A stretch of 64,000 bases of DNA from Hyphomicrobium denitrificans ATCC 51888 (GCF_000143145.1 NC_014313.1:1860001-1924000); one strand, 5' to 3'. Counted from the first letter of the stretch, positions 8,692 to 18,630 are shown. The notes: a model not told the origin generated them from the sequence alone. A program made the numbers and translations.

Positions 8692-10062
8692 CTAGGCGCG
8701 CTTGCCTTCGAGACGCGCCAGGACGCGGTCTCGTCCAATCAGCGGCAGCAGCGATTTCAGCTCGGGACCGGACTCGCGTCCCGTGAGCGCAAGCCGCAGC
8801 GGATGAAACAGCGCCTTGCCCTTCGCTCCAGTCCGCGATTTGACGGCGGCCGTCCATTCCGACCAGGTGTTCTCGCTCCACGGTTCCGACGGCAATACGT
8901 CGGCGGCCGCGACCGTCATTTTTGCGTCTTCGATGACCGGCTCGATATCGCCGGTGACGACGTCCCACCAGAGTCGCGCGTCGCCCAACACTTCGAGATT
9001 TCCGCGCACGGCATTCCAGAACGTCTCGCCGCCCGTTACGCCGAGCGCATGAAGCCGTTCGGCAACGTCGCCATAGTCGAGCATGTGCAGCAGCTTGCCG
9101 TTGAGGGACTTCAGCTCCTCAACGTCGAAGCGGCCGGGGGCCGTTGAAATCTTATCGAAGTCGAGCTTTTCGGCGAGCGCGTCACGCGAGGCGAGCGGCT
9201 CGATGGCGTCGGAGGTTCCGACGAGCGCGGCGTGGCACAGCACCGCCATCGGTTCAAGTCCGAGATCGCGGAAACTCTGCACCGACAGCGCGCCGAGACG
9301 TTTCGACAAGGCCTGACCGTCGGCGCCGATGAGCAGCGAGTGATGCCCGAAGGCAGGCGGCGTTGCGCCCGCCGCTTCGAACAGCGCCAGCTGTACGCCG
9401 GTATTCGTGACGTGATCCTCGCCGCGCACGATGTGCGTGATGCCGAAGTCGATGTCGTCGATGACGCTGGTGAACGTGTAGAGATACGTTCCATCCTCGC
9501 GGATGAGAACCGGATCGGACAGTGAGCCGAGATCGACGGTCTGATCGCCTCGGATCAAATCGTTCCAGGAGACGAGCGTCGGCTGCGGCGCGAGCCCGGT
9601 GCCGTTCGCGGTATTCGGCAGACGAAAGCGCCAGTGCGACTTTCGTCCCTCGGCGATTTTTTCCGCGATCTCTGCCTCGGACAGTTTCAGCGCGGCGCGG
9701 TCGTAGATCGGGGGGCGGTGCATCGCCAGCTGACGCTTGCGCCGCCGATCGAGCTCTTCCTCGGTCTCGAAGGCAGGATAAAGCACGCCGCTGGCCTTGA
9801 ACGCCGCGGCCATCGAGTCATAGCGCGCGGTCCGGTCCTGCTGACGGGCTTCCGCGTCCCACGTCAGGCCGAGCCATTCGAGATCGTCGCGGATGGCCTG
9901 CGCGAACTCGTCGGTCGAGCGCGCGGTGTCGGTGTCATCGAGACGGAGTAGAAAATGCCCGCCGTGCTTTCTCGCATAGAGCCAGTTCAGCGCCGCAGTT
10001 CGGATGTTGCCGATGTGCAGGCGGCCTGTGGGACTCGGAGCGAAGCGGACGCGCGGTTTCAT
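8692..10062 (-). CDS. gltX: Glutamyl-tRNA synthetase
   Basis: A class I synthetase that charges tRNA-Glu, and in many bacteria without GlnRS also tRNA-Gln. It has RFAPSPTGRLHIGNIRTA at the start (HIGH motif as HIGN), LLRLDDTDTARS, HIVRGEDHVTNT, and LSKRLGALSV as the KMSKS-equivalent. At 456 residues it is of normal size. Many alphaproteobacteria carry two gltX copies; whether this is the discriminating or the non-discriminating one cannot be decided here. The gene converges with the DUF2865 gene, leaving 30 bases between them. Confidence 0.93.
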   Translation of the reverse strand: MKPRVRFAPSPTGRLHIGNIRTAALNWLYARKHGGHFLLRLDDTDTARSTDEFAQAIRDDLEWLGLTWDAEARQQDRTARYDSMAAAFKASGVLYPAFETEEELDRRRKRQLAMHRPPIYDRAALKLSEAEIAEKIAEGRKSHWRFRLPNTANGTGLAPQPTLVSWNDLIRGDQTVDLGSLSDPVLIREDGTYLYTFTSVIDDIDFGITHIVRGEDHVTNTGVQLALFEAAGATPPAFGHHSLLIGADGQALSKRLGALSVQSFRDLGLEPMAVLCHAALVGTSDAIEPLASRDALAEKLDFDKISTAPGRFDVEELKSLNGKLLHMLDYGDVAERLHALGVTGGETFWNAVRGNLEVLGDARLWWDVVTGDIEPVIEDAKMTVAAADVLPSEPWSENTWSEWTAAVKSRTGAKGKALFHPLRLALTGRESGPELKSLLPLIGRDRVLARLEGKRA

Positions 10063-10129
10063 TCGATTGTCTCAGGTTTCAACGCGCTGCACCCTACCGG
10101 CCGGCCGTCAGATGGCAAGGGCGGGCCGA

Positions 10130-11857
10130 TTATTTTGCGACGTTTGGATGTGTCCGTGCGCCGTCCCTTGTCCCGGGTTCGGCGGAAGCCGTCTTTTCCG
10201 GCTTCTCTGAGGGAACGTCCTCCCGGAACCGGTTGGTGATCGGATAGCGGCGGTCGCGGCCGAAGTTGCGCGAGGAAATCTTGACGCCGGGCGCGGCCTG
10301 GCGGCGCTTGTATTCGGCGAGATAAAGCAGCCGCTCGACCTTCTTGACGGTTTCGAGAGTGTGGCCGCGCGCGATCACTGCGGCGACCGGCATTTCCTTT
10401 TCGACGAGGCTGACGAGAATATCGTCGAGAGCATCATAGGGAGGCAGCGAGTCCTGGTCGGTCTGGTTGGCGCGCAATTCAGCGGTCGGCGCCTTGGTCA
10501 GGATGCGTTCCGGAATGACGATGCCCTGCGGCCCGAACGCGCCATCGGGGCGCTGCTCATTGCGCCAGCGAGACAGCGCATAGACCTCCGTCTTGTAGAG
10601 ATCCTTGATGGGGTTGAAGCCGCCGTTCATGTCGCCGTAGAGCGTCGCATAGCCGACGGACATTTCGCTCTTGTTGCCGGTCGTGACGAGCATGGCGCCG
10701 AACTTGTTCGAGATCGCCATCAGGATCGTGCCGCGCACGCGGCTTTGCAGGTTTTCTTCCGTGATGTCGGAGTTCGTGCCTGCGAAGAGATCCTTGAGGC
10801 TCCAGGTCAGACCGGCGACGGCAGGCTCTATCGAAACCTTGTCGTAGCGGATACCGAGCGCCTTGGCGCATTCGGCCGCGTCCTGCAGGCTGTCATCGGA
10901 CGTGAATTTCGACGGCAGCATCACCGCGTGAACGCGATCCGGACCGAGCGCATCAACCGCGATCGCCGCAACGAGCGCGGAATCGATGCCGCCCGACAAT
11001 CCGAGCACAACACCGGGGAATGCATTCTTGTCGACGTAATCGCGGAGCCCGAGAACGCAGGCGTCGTAAGCCGCGGCCGAGCCGTCGGAGAGTTTCGCCA
11101 CTTCGCCAGACTGACACCGCCATCCCGAGGGCGTGTGCTGCCATTCCGTCACTACGAGAGCTTCGCGCCAGGCGGGAAGCTGCACGGCGAGGCTGCGATC
11201 GCCATTCAGCACGAACGAGGCGCCGTCGAAGACGAGTTCGTCCTGACCGCCGACCTGATTCAAATACGCGAGCGGCAAGCCGCTTTCCGTCACCCGCGCG
11301 ACCGCGATGTTCATGCGCGTGTCGGGCTTATGCCAGTCGAACGGTGAGCCGTTCGGCGAGATGATGATCTCGGCTCCGGTCTCGGCCAGCGTCTCGACGG
11401 CTTCCGGCGTCCAGATGTCCTCGCAGATCGGAACACCGATGCGCACCCCGCGCACGTTGAGCGGCCCCGGCATCGGGCCTGAGGCGAAGACGCGCTTTTC
11501 GTCGAATACGCCGTAGTTCGGAAGCTCGGCCTTCGCCGTGATGGCTTCGATGCGGCCGCGATCGAGCAGCGCGACGGCATTATAAACCTTGCCGTCCTTG
11601 CGCCAGATCGTGCCCATCAAAATGGCCGGGCCTTCCGCGCATGCCGTGGCGAGGCGCTCGAGCTCGGCGCGGGTGGCGTCCTGGAATGCCGGCTTCAGAA
11701 CGAGGTCTTCGGGCGGATACCCGTTCAGAAAAAGTTCCGGGAAGACGATGACGTCGGCGCTGAGCGCAGCGGCTTTGGCGTGCGCTTCGGCAGCGCGGCG
11801 CGCGTTGCCGGCGAGATCTCCAACGGTCGCGTTGAGTTGAGCAAGGGCAATGCGCAT
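10130..11857 (-). CDS. nadE: Glutamine-dependent NAD+ synthetase
   Basis: It catalyses the last step of NAD biosynthesis, amidating deamido-NAD with ammonia released from glutamine. The N-terminal half is a nitrilase-type glutaminase: Glu in VFPELFLNGYPPEDL, Lys in ITAKAELPNYGVFDE, and Cys in RIGVPICEDIW. The C-terminal half is the ATP pyrophosphatase synthetase domain with LGLSGGIDSALVAAI, TTGNKSEMSVGYATLYGDMNGG and the family ending KISSRNFGRDRRYPI. The last about 30 residues after that are a charged tail not typical of the family. Starts at an ATG; 575 residues in total. Confidence 0.93.
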   Translation of the reverse strand: MRIALAQLNATVGDLAGNARRAAEAHAKAAALSADVIVFPELFLNGYPPEDLVLKPAFQDATRAELERLATACAEGPAILMGTIWRKDGKVYNAVALLDRGRIEAITAKAELPNYGVFDEKRVFASGPMPGPLNVRGVRIGVPICEDIWTPEAVETLAETGAEIIISPNGSPFDWHKPDTRMNIAVARVTESGLPLAYLNQVGGQDELVFDGASFVLNGDRSLAVQLPAWREALVVTEWQHTPSGWRCQSGEVAKLSDGSAAAYDACVLGLRDYVDKNAFPGVVLGLSGGIDSALVAAIAVDALGPDRVHAVMLPSKFTSDDSLQDAAECAKALGIRYDKVSIEPAVAGLTWSLKDLFAGTNSDITEENLQSRVRGTILMAISNKFGAMLVTTGNKSEMSVGYATLYGDMNGGFNPIKDLYKTEVYALSRWRNEQRPDGAFGPQGIVIPERILTKAPTAELRANQTDQDSLPPYDALDDILVSLVEKEMPVAAVIARGHTLETVKKVERLLYLAEYKRRQAAPGVKISSRNFGRDRRYPITNRFREDVPSEKPEKTASAEPGTRDGARTHPNVAK

Positions 11858-11883
11858 ACGGCGGCCGGATCCTCGAGAAAGGG

Positions 11884-11913
11884 TCGGCGCGCCATGACTC
11901 TAGGGCGCGCCGA
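11884..11913 (-). terminator. Stem-loop between uspA and nadE
   Basis: A perfect 10-bp inverted repeat (TCGGCGCGCC and GGCGCGCCGA) with a 10-base loop, 40 bases after the uspA stop. On the minus strand a short CCCTTTCT follows, so it may end uspA transcription. Confidence 0.45.
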
Positions 11914-11953
11914 TATCCGTCTTATGCCGCTTCAAGGTAAGTGTTGTCACGCT

Positions 11954-12367
11954 TTAACGCGCGATGATGACCGTACAATGCGCCCGACCCGCGATGTCCG
12001 CAGCGACAGAGCCGAGAACGAGACGCGACAGCCCGTGCTTATCACCCGTTCCGGTAATAATGATATCGAAGTCCTCTTGCTCGGCATAGGCAACGACTCC
12101 CGCCGCCGCTTCACGGCTGCGCAGGTAGGCCGTGGCTACGTCCTTGGCACCGCCAGCTGCTGCCGCTTTTGCCGCTGCGTCGAGCGCCTGCTGCACGTCG
12201 CGATCTTCCTTGAGATACATCGCGCCGCTGCGGGCTCCGCCGATCATCACGTTGACCGAAGCGATCGTCAGCTTCGAGCCGAGCTTATTTGCGAGCTCTG
12301 CCGCAAACTGGACGGCCTTATCGGAATGAGACGTGCCATCGACTGCACAGAGAATTTTATGGACCAT
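11954..12367 (-). CDS. Universal stress protein, UspA family
   Basis: A 137-residue single-domain Usp protein. It begins MVHKILCAVDGTSHSDKAVQFA, with the ATP-fold aspartate after the first strand. It ends in IIITGTGDKHGLSRLVLGSVAADIAGRAHCTVIIAR, which contains the G-2x-G-9x-G(S/T) nucleotide-binding pattern. Members act in the cytosol in stress survival; many bind ATP. The ATG at 12367 is chosen because GAGGAAATC lies just ahead of it. A longer reading to 12424 would add 19 residues that do not fit the fold. Confidence 0.88.
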   Translation of the reverse strand: MVHKILCAVDGTSHSDKAVQFAAELANKLGSKLTIASVNVMIGGARSGAMYLKEDRDVQQALDAAAKAAAAGGAKDVATAYLRSREAAAGVVAYAEQEDFDIIITGTGDKHGLSRLVLGSVAADIAGRAHCTVIIAR

Positions 12368-12541
12368 GATTTCCTCACTGGTATGACCGTGGAAAACGTT
12401 ATGGAGCGCTGAACCGTATGCCATTGTCCTAAGTCAACGGGCGGCGCGTCACTTTACTTTTCGGAATGCGATTTTACCAGCTGGAAAGAACTCCGCACAC
12501 GGCGGAACCTGCCGCTTAGCGAAAACGTGCATGACGATAGG

Positions 12542-12700
12542 TTAATCGTCGTCCTCATCGCAGGGCACGGGAAACTCGATATCGGGCTCCCAGCAAATTC
12601 CCGAGGGTTGCACCTGTTGCGCAAGCGTGGGTTTCTTTTGCGCGGCAACAGCACCCGATACGTAGACGATGCATGCGAATGCCAAGACGATGCGAAGCAT
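12542..12700 (-). CDS. Small secreted acidic protein, unknown
   Basis: A 52-residue protein. An N-terminal signal peptide (MLRIVLAFACIVYVSGAVAA) is followed by a short mature part of about 32 residues. This contains two cysteines and ends in a run of acidic residues, CDEDDD. The start is supported by GGGAG eight bases upstream. A longer frame to 12823 has no such site and runs into the DAHP synthase gene. No family is recognised; the mature peptide could bind a cation, but that is a guess from composition. It follows the DAHP synthase gene on the same strand. Confidence 0.55.
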   Translation of the reverse strand: MLRIVLAFACIVYVSGAVAAQKKPTLAQQVQPSGICWEPDIEFPVPCDEDDD

Positions 12701-12751
12701 GCTTGCACTCCCTGTCGGTGCGATGTGTGCACCGCACCCGAGACAGACGCA

Positions 12752-12780
12752 TCGCCGGCCGATACGCACACGGCCGGCGA
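12752..12780 (-). terminator. Stem-loop after DAHP synthase
   Basis: TCGCCGGCCG and CGGCCGGCGA form a perfect 10-bp stem with a 9-base loop, nine bases beyond the stop codon of the DAHP synthase. No U-run follows, so its role as a terminator is uncertain. Confidence 0.4.
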
Positions 12781-12788
12781 CCTTGGTC

Positions 12789-14192
12789 TCAAGCGATGAG
12801 CGTTCTCGGCTCAAGCCGCGCATCGGCTGCGCGTTCTTTCTTCAGCTGCTCGGCAACCAGGAACGCCAGCTCCAGCGCCTGATCGGCGTTGAGCCGCGGA
12901 TCGCAATGCGTGTGATAGCGATCCGACAGATCCTGTTCGGAGATCGCCGTCGCACCGCCCGTGCATTCCGTCACGTTCTGGCCCGTCATCTCGACGTGAA
13001 TGCCGCCAGCATGCGAGCCTTCGGCGCGATGCACTTCGAAGAACGACAGGCTTTCCTTGAGGATACGATCGAACGGCCGGGTCTTGTAGCCATTGACGGC
13101 CGAGATCGTGTTGCCGTGCATCGGATCGCAGGACCAGATAACCGTGCGCCCAGCCTTCTTAACGGCGCGGATGAGCTTCGGCAGATGCGCTTCGACCTTG
13201 TCGTAACCGAAGCGGCAGATGAGCGTCAGGCGACCCGGCTCGTCCTTCGGATTGAGCAGATCGATCAGCCGCAGCAAACCATCGGGTTCGAGCGAAGGAC
13301 CGCATTTCAATCCGATCGGATTTTTGATGCCGCGGCAGTATTCGATATGCGCGTGATCCGGCTGGCGCGTACGGTCGCCGATCCAGATCATGTGGCCGCT
13401 GGTTGCGTACCAGTCGCCGCTGGTCGAATCCTTGCGCGTCAGCGCCTCCTCGTAGCCGAGCAGCAGCGCCTCGTGGCTCGTGTAGAAATTCGTCGCGCGA
13501 AGTTGCGGCGTGTTTTCCGATGTGATGCCGCACGCACGCATGAACTGCAGCGTCTCGGCGATGTGATCGGCAAGCTCCTGATAGCGATGGCCCTGCGGGC
13601 TATCCTTGACGAAGCCCATGTTCCACTGATGCACGCGCTCGAGATCGGCATAGCCGCCCGTCGCGAAGGCGCGGATCAGGTTGAGCGTCGCCGCCGACTG
13701 GCGATACGCCTCGAGTTGGCGAGCCGGATCAGGGATACGCGCCGCCGCTGTGAACTCGGTGCCGTTGATGATGTCGCCGCGATAGCTCGGAAGCTCGCTG
13801 CCGTTTTTCTTTTCGGTCGGCGACGAACGCGGCTTGGCGAACTGCCCGGCGATGCGCCCGACCTTCGTCACCGGTTCACCGCCGGCATAGGTCAGCACGA
13901 CCGCCATCTGCAGGAAGACGCGGAAGAAGTCGCGGATGTTGTCGGCGCGGTGCTCGGCGAAGCTTTCGGCGCAATCGCCGCCCTGGAGGAGAAAACCGTT
14001 GCCCAGCGCGATCGACGCAAGCTGCTTTTTGAGGTCGCGTGCCTCGCCCGCGAAAACCAGCGGCGGAAACGTCGCGAGACGAGCCTCGACATCCTGCAGG
14101 GCCTTGGCGTCCGGATAATCCGGAACCTGCTGGACCGGCTTGGCGCGCCAGCTATCGGGTGACCATTTTTCGGACTGTGTGGCAGGTGCCAT
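12789..14192 (-). CDS. aroG: Class II 3-deoxy-7-phosphoheptulonate synthase
   Basis: The first enzyme of the shikimate pathway, condensing phosphoenolpyruvate and erythrose 4-phosphate. At 467 residues, with [10 protein letters not shown] at the N-terminus, it is the plant/mycobacterial type (class II), not AroF/G/H of E. coli. Key blocks are [31 protein letters not shown] (metal-site cysteine), [52 protein letters not shown] and [18 protein letters not shown]. The start has CAGGAG six bases upstream. Class II enzymes are the usual form in Hyphomicrobiales. Confidence 0.93.
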   Translation of the reverse strand: MAPATQSEKWSPDSWRAKPVQQVPDYPDAKALQDVEARLATFPPLVFAGEARDLKKQLASIALGNGFLLQGGDCAESFAEHRADNIRDFFRVFLQMAVVLTYAGGEPVTKVGRIAGQFAKPRSSPTEKKNGSELPSYRGDIINGTEFTAAARIPDPARQLEAYRQSAATLNLIRAFATGGYADLERVHQWNMGFVKDSPQGHRYQELADHIAETLQFMRACGITSENTPQLRATNFYTSHEALLLGYEEALTRKDSTSGDWYATSGHMIWIGDRTRQPDHAHIEYCRGIKNPIGLKCGPSLEPDGLLRLIDLLNPKDEPGRLTLICRFGYDKVEAHLPKLIRAVKKAGRTVIWSCDPMHGNTISAVNGYKTRPFDRILKESLSFFEVHRAEGSHAGGIHVEMTGQNVTECTGGATAISEQDLSDRYHTHCDPRLNADQALELAFLVAEQLKKERAADARLEPRTLIA

Positions 14193-14325
14193 CTTGAACT
14201 CCTGGCGAGCGTTCGGTTGCCGGGCCTTGCGGCCGGCCGGCCAATGCGCTCCGTGTCGCTTTATTGGGGCTTATACGCCAGCGACGCTCAGCCGGGCAAG
14301 CTGGGTTGCAGGCGAAGAAAGTACC

Positions 14326-15081
14326 TTAGAGCCCAGCTGCCATGCCGCCGTCGACGAACAGCTCCGCGCCGGTGCAATATAGGCTGTCGTCGGAAGCAAA
14401 AAAGACCGCTGCGCCAACGAGGTCTTCGGGCTGCCCCAGGCGGCCCATCGGGGTCTTGTCGATGAGGGCCTGCTTGATGGGCGGCAGCTTCAGCAGGCGG
14501 TTGGTGATCGCCGTCTCGATATAACCCGGAGCGATCGAATTCACGCGGATGCTGAACGGCGCGTATTCGACGGCAAGGCCCTTGGTCAGCGCCGTCACGG
14601 CGCCCTTCGTCGCCGTATAGGCCGCGAGCGGACGCAGGCCGCGATGCGCCATGATCGACGAGATGTTAATGATGGACGGGTTCTGGCCTTTGCGCAGCAA
14701 CGGCAGCGCATCGCGGCTCAAGCGCAGAATGGCGTCGACGTTCACTTCGCGCAGCTTGTCCCAGTCGGCATCCGACAGCTGACGCAATTCGCTTCGGACG
14801 AGAATACCGGCGTTATTGACCAGAATATCGGCACGGGCGTGCGCCACTTCGACGTTGCGAACGAGCGCCGTCAGATCCTGTCCCTTGGAGACGTCGACGA
14901 CCATCGCCGTTGCGGCGCCGCCGTTAGCCTTGATATCGCGAACGGTTTCCTCGGCAGTTTCGCCGTTGATGTCGGTGACCCAGACATGCGCGCCCTCAGC
15001 CGCAAATCGCTTCGCGATCGCCTGGCCGATGCCAATTCCCGCTCCGGTGACGATCGCGATTTTTCCGCTGAGACGTGTCAT
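14326..15081 (-). CDS. SDR family oxidoreductase
   Basis: A classical short-chain dehydrogenase/reductase of 251 residues. It has the nucleotide-binding TGAGIGIGQAIA, an acidic residue after strand two (VTDING) favouring NAD, the NNAG motif, catalytic Ser in NISSIMAHRG, and the YTATK pair. It ends VDGGM. The substrate is not deducible; sugar alcohol or glucose/ribitol dehydrogenase-type annotations are common for such sequences. GAGAGGGCGG precedes the ATG. It lies 56 bases downstream of gor on the same strand. Confidence 0.88.
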   Translation of the reverse strand: MTRLSGKIAIVTGAGIGIGQAIAKRFAAEGAHVWVTDINGETAEETVRDIKANGGAATAMVVDVSKGQDLTALVRNVEVAHARADILVNNAGILVRSELRQLSDADWDKLREVNVDAILRLSRDALPLLRKGQNPSIINISSIMAHRGLRPLAAYTATKGAVTALTKGLAVEYAPFSIRVNSIAPGYIETAITNRLLKLPPIKQALIDKTPMGRLGQPEDLVGAAVFFASDDSLYCTGAELFVDGGMAAGL

Positions 15082-15136
15082 GCCGCCCTCTCTGCCTGGA
15101 ATCGAGGTGAACCCTTAGATTTCCGTCGGGCTCGGA

Positions 15137-16516
15137 TCAACCGGCGGCTTCGCCCGGAGCTACCCATTTTTCGCGCAAGGTCACAAGTTCTTCCGCGGCG
15201 GATGGATGCAGCGCCATTGTTTGATCGAAGTCAGACTTCGTCGCGCCCATGCGCAGCGCGATCGCCGCCATTTGCGCGATTTCGGCCGAGTCGGGGCCGA
15301 GCAGATGGACGCCGACGACGCGGTCGCTCGCGGCTTCGACGATGACCTTCATCATCATCCGCTCATCCCGGCCCGCGATGATCGACTTCATCGGCCGGAA
15401 GCTGCCCTTATAGATATCGACGGCGCCGAACTGCATCCGGGCTTCGTGCTCGGAAAAGCCGACGGTTCCGATTTCGGGCGTCGCGAAGACGGCGGTCGGG
15501 ATCATCTTGTAGTCGACGGACTTCGGCTTGCCGCCGAAGACGGAGTCGGCGAAGGCGTGTCCCTCGCGAATGGCGACGGGCGTGAGATTGACGCGATTGG
15601 TGACGTCGCCGACGGCGTAGATCGACGCAACGGTCGTTCGCGATCCTGCATCGACGACGACGGCGCCCTCTCCGTCGAGTTTGACGCCAGCGGCTTCAAG
15701 CCCCAATCCGGTCGAATTCGGCGAGCGGCCGATAGCGAACATGATCGCATCGGCCTCAAGGATTTCGCCGCCGGTCAGATGCCCGGCCAGCGCACCGCCC
15801 GATTTCTCGATCTTCGAGAAAACCTGGCCGGTGACGATGCGGATGCCGCGCTTCGTCATGGCGGCCGTCAGACCGTCGCGCAAATCCTCGTCGAACCCGC
15901 GCAGGATTTTCTCGCCGCGATAGACGAGCGTGACGTCGGCGCCGAGGCCGTTGAAGATCGATGCGAACTCGACCGCGATATAGCCGCCGCCGGCGACGAC
16001 GACGCGACGCGGCATCGTCTTCAGATCGAAAGCTTCGTTGGAGGTGATGACGTGCTCTATGCCGGGCAGATTTGGGTCGAGGTTCGGCCGGCCGCCCGTT
16101 GCGATGAGGATATATTTCGCGGTGATTTTCCGCCCCGAGGCGAGGACGATCTCGTTCGGGCCGGAGACCGTCGCGCGCTCCGCGAAAACCTCGACGTTGA
16201 ACTTCGCGAGCGTCGAACCATAGGCCGCTTCGAGCCGCGCGATTTCCTTGTCCTTGACCGCGATCAGCGACGGCCAATCGAAGCTCGGTTCAGAAAATGA
16301 CCAGCCGAACCCGGCCGCGTTTTCGAACTCGTCGGAAAAGCGGCTGGCATAGACGAGAATTTTCTTCGGCACGCATCCGCGAATGACGCACGTGCCGCCG
16401 ACGCGATATTCCTCGGCGATTGCGACGCGGGAACCGTAGCTCGCCGCGATCCGCGCGGCTCTGACGCCGCCGGACCCTGCGCCGATGACGAAGAGATCGT
16501 ATTCGAATTCCTGCAT
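15137..16516 (-). CDS. gor: Glutathione-disulfide reductase
   Basis: An FAD flavoenzyme that reduces oxidised glutathione with NADPH in the cytosol. It has FAD-binding FVIGAGSGGVRAARIAA and the redox-active disulfide GGTCVIRGCVPKK (Cys43, Cys48). The second nucleotide motif is VVVAGGGYIAVEFASI. The FAD segment IYAVGDVTNRVNLTPVAI and the C-terminal interface with the catalytic His in MALHPSAAEELVTL complete the domain set. At 459 residues it is a normal plant/alphaproteobacterial-type Gor. Neighbours on the same strand are DUF2059 and rpiA upstream and an SDR downstream. Confidence 0.93.
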   Translation of the reverse strand: MQEFEYDLFVIGAGSGGVRAARIAASYGSRVAIAEEYRVGGTCVIRGCVPKKILVYASRFSDEFENAAGFGWSFSEPSFDWPSLIAVKDKEIARLEAAYGSTLAKFNVEVFAERATVSGPNEIVLASGRKITAKYILIATGGRPNLDPNLPGIEHVITSNEAFDLKTMPRRVVVAGGGYIAVEFASIFNGLGADVTLVYRGEKILRGFDEDLRDGLTAAMTKRGIRIVTGQVFSKIEKSGGALAGHLTGGEILEADAIMFAIGRSPNSTGLGLEAAGVKLDGEGAVVVDAGSRTTVASIYAVGDVTNRVNLTPVAIREGHAFADSVFGGKPKSVDYKMIPTAVFATPEIGTVGFSEHEARMQFGAVDIYKGSFRPMKSIIAGRDERMMMKVIVEAASDRVVGVHLLGPDSAEIAQMAAIALRMGATKSDFDQTMALHPSAAEELVTLREKWVAPGEAAG

Positions 16517-16532
16517 GAACCTGTAATGGCTT

Positions 16533-17051
16533 CTATTTCGGCTGCGCCGGGGTGGGTTGATCGGACGGGGTCGTGGGCTGGGGCGGCTGCGTGGCTGCTT
16601 TCATCTCATCGGCGATCTTCTCGCTGTATTTCATGCCGATGGTCGCACCCTTCTGCATCAGCTCCGGCGTTTTGGCGATGAACTTGGCACCAGCGCCCGA
16701 GCGATAGAAATCGGCGACGGTTTTCATTTCCTCTTCCGTGAACGTCTGAGCATAAAGCACGGCAAAGTCCGAGATCATTTGATCTTTGTATTCCAGAAGC
16801 TTTTTCATTCCGGAATCGAACTGCGTCGAAAGCTGCTTGCCTGCTTCCGAATTTTCGGCGCCAGCGCCCTTGGCGAAGCCGCGCGACATGGCTTCAACCA
16901 TGCCGTCCATCTGCCGCGTGACGCCCGTCACTTCCAGAAGATCGCGGGCCGCGGCGACACGAGCGGGATCGACAGGCGGTTGTGCGTCGTCGGCCAGCGC
17001 CGGAACGGCGAAAGCGACGGCAAGGCAGATCGCAGCAATGATCGAACGCAT
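16533..17051 (-). CDS. DUF2059 periplasmic protein
   Basis: A 172-residue exported protein. The signal peptide ([20 protein letters not shown]) is followed by a helical DUF2059 domain with ARDLLEVTGV, the aspartate/tyrosine-containing FAVLYAQTFTEEEMKTVADFYRSGAGAKFI and ELMQKGA. A proline/glutamine-rich tail closes the protein. The molecular function is unknown. Its ATG overlaps the rpiA stop codon by one base (TAATG), so it is translationally coupled to rpiA. It is followed 16 bases later by gor. The three genes are probably one transcript. Confidence 0.88.
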   Translation of the reverse strand: MRSIIAAICLAVAFAVPALADDAQPPVDPARVAAARDLLEVTGVTRQMDGMVEAMSRGFAKGAGAENSEAGKQLSTQFDSGMKKLLEYKDQMISDFAVLYAQTFTEEEMKTVADFYRSGAGAKFIAKTPELMQKGATIGMKYSEKIADEMKAATQPPQPTTPSDQPTPAQPK

Positions 17052-17776
17052 TATGAATTCTCCTCGTCGAAATCAGCATCGATCGCCGAAAGAACTTCGA
17101 CGCCCATCGGTCCGGCAACAATTCCCACGTCGGCGATGCCGAGAAACAGTCCCGTCTCCACGACGCCCGGAACGAGCTTCAGAGCGTCGTCCAGCGCCTC
17201 CGGATCGTCAATCGCGCCGAACGAGCAATCGAGAATATGGTTGCCATTGTCTGTCACGAAGGGGGCACCGCCCGCGCCCAGGCGCAGTTTGATTTCGCCA
17301 TCGCAACCGGCGTCGGTGGCCATCTGAAAGATCAGGCGTTGCGTCGATGCGAGGCCAAACGGCACGACTTCGATCGGCAGCGGAAAGCGCCCCAAAACAT
17401 CGACGCGCTTCGAGCTGTCGGCAATGATCACGACCCGGTCGGACGCGACCGCGACGATCTTTTCGCGCAACAGGGCGCCGCCGCCACCTTTGATCAGACG
17501 CATCTCCTCGTCCATCTCGTCGGCGCCGTCGACCGTCAGATCGAGGGCTGGATGCTCGTCGAGGGTGGCGAGAGGAATTCCCAAAGCCGCCGCCTGCGCG
17601 CGTGTCGCCTCGGAGGTCGGAACGCAGACGACTTTCAGGCCGCCTTTCACTTTTTCGCCGAGAAGATCGACGAACTTGGCGGCCGTCGACCCCGTACCGA
17701 GGCCGAGCTTCATGCCGTCTTCAACGTAGCTCAAGGCTTGTTCCGCCGCCTGACGCTTCCAATCGTCGCTGCTCAT
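17051..17776 (-). CDS. rpiA: Ribose-5-phosphate isomerase A
   Basis: It interconverts ribose 5-phosphate and ribulose 5-phosphate in the pentose phosphate pathway and, in methylotrophs, in sugar-phosphate rearrangements. The motifs are all present: [24 protein letters not shown], the catalytic [11 protein letters not shown] and [13 protein letters not shown]. 241 residues. It is the first gene of a likely rpiA-DUF2059-gor transcript, with a one-base overlap to DUF2059. Its upstream region is shared with the divergent gph gene. Confidence 0.93.
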   Translation of the reverse strand: MSSDDWKRQAAEQALSYVEDGMKLGLGTGSTAAKFVDLLGEKVKGGLKVVCVPTSEATRAQAAALGIPLATLDEHPALDLTVDGADEMDEEMRLIKGGGGALLREKIVAVASDRVVIIADSSKRVDVLGRFPLPIEVVPFGLASTQRLIFQMATDAGCDGEIKLRLGAGGAPFVTDNGNHILDCSFGAIDDPEALDDALKLVPGVVETGLFLGIADVGIVAGPMGVEVLSAIDADFDEENS

Positions 17777-17946
17777 GTCTGCCCCAACGAGTTATACCGC
17801 TATGACGTGCCTTCGACCTCAATTCGCGCGACTTCTGTAGGCTGACGGTGAAACCCTTTCAAGCTGCACGCTGCCAGGCCGGATGCCTCACCCGCAATGA
17901 TGTCGATCATGACGCCCTTTCGATAGCGGCCGTCTAAGGAGAGTTC

Positions 17947-18630
17947 ATGAAAGACTGGACGATCGTTTTCGATCTCGACGGAACACTTGTGGATACGGCG
18001 CCGGACCTTGCCGAAGCGACGAATTACGTCCTGAAGACGCTCGGTCTCGAGCGGGTGAACGAACTCGAGATCCGCCGCTTCGTCGGTCATGGCGCGCTCG
18101 CGATGATCGACGGCGCGGTCAAAGCGCACGGCCGGACGCTGCCGGAACGCGAGCTTCACGATCTGTTCGAAGTCTTTATCGCCTACTACACCGCACATAT
18201 CGCCGACCGGAGTATCCCCTATCCCAACGTCGTCGCGACGCTCGAAGCACTGCGCAGCAGCGGCGCGACGCTTGCGGTGTGCACGAACAAGATCGAAATC
18301 CATGCCCGGCGCGTGCTCGAAGAACTCGATCTCGATGGCTATTTCTCGGCGCTCACCGGACGCGACAGTCTCGGAAGCTACAAGCCGGACCCGCGACATT
18401 TGACGGGCACGATCGCGCGCGCAGGCGGGCGACCGGCAACGTCGATCATGGTGGGCGACAGCGAAACGGACATCCGCACGGCAAAGGCGGCGCAAGTTCC
18501 GATCGTCGCCGTCAGCTTCGGATATAGCGTCGATCCCGTTGCATCATACGGACCGGACGCGGTCATCGACGACTATAAGGATTTAACTGCGGCCCTCGAT
18601 AAATTCGCAGGAAAGACCGTCAGTACGTGA
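17947..18630 (+). CDS. gph: Phosphoglycolate phosphatase, HAD family
   Basis: A HAD-superfamily phosphatase of 227 residues. Motif I is VFDLDGTLVDTAPDL (nucleophile Asp and acid Asp), motif II is the threonine in LAVCTNK, motif III is the lysine in SYKPDPRHL, and motif IV is VGDSETDIRTAKAA. It removes phosphate from 2-phosphoglycolate, a product of DNA repair or oxygenase chemistry; a related sugar phosphate is possible. AAGGAGAG precedes the ATG. The 3' end overlaps that of the converging DsrE gene by 11 bases. Confidence 0.85.
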   Translation: MKDWTIVFDLDGTLVDTAPDLAEATNYVLKTLGLERVNELEIRRFVGHGALAMIDGAVKAHGRTLPERELHDLFEVFIAYYTAHIADRSIPYPNVVATLEALRSSGATLAVCTNKIEIHARRVLEELDLDGYFSALTGRDSLGSYKPDPRHLTGTIARAGGRPATSIMVGDSETDIRTAKAAQVPIVAVSFGYSVDPVASYGPDAVIDDYKDLTAALDKFAGKTVST

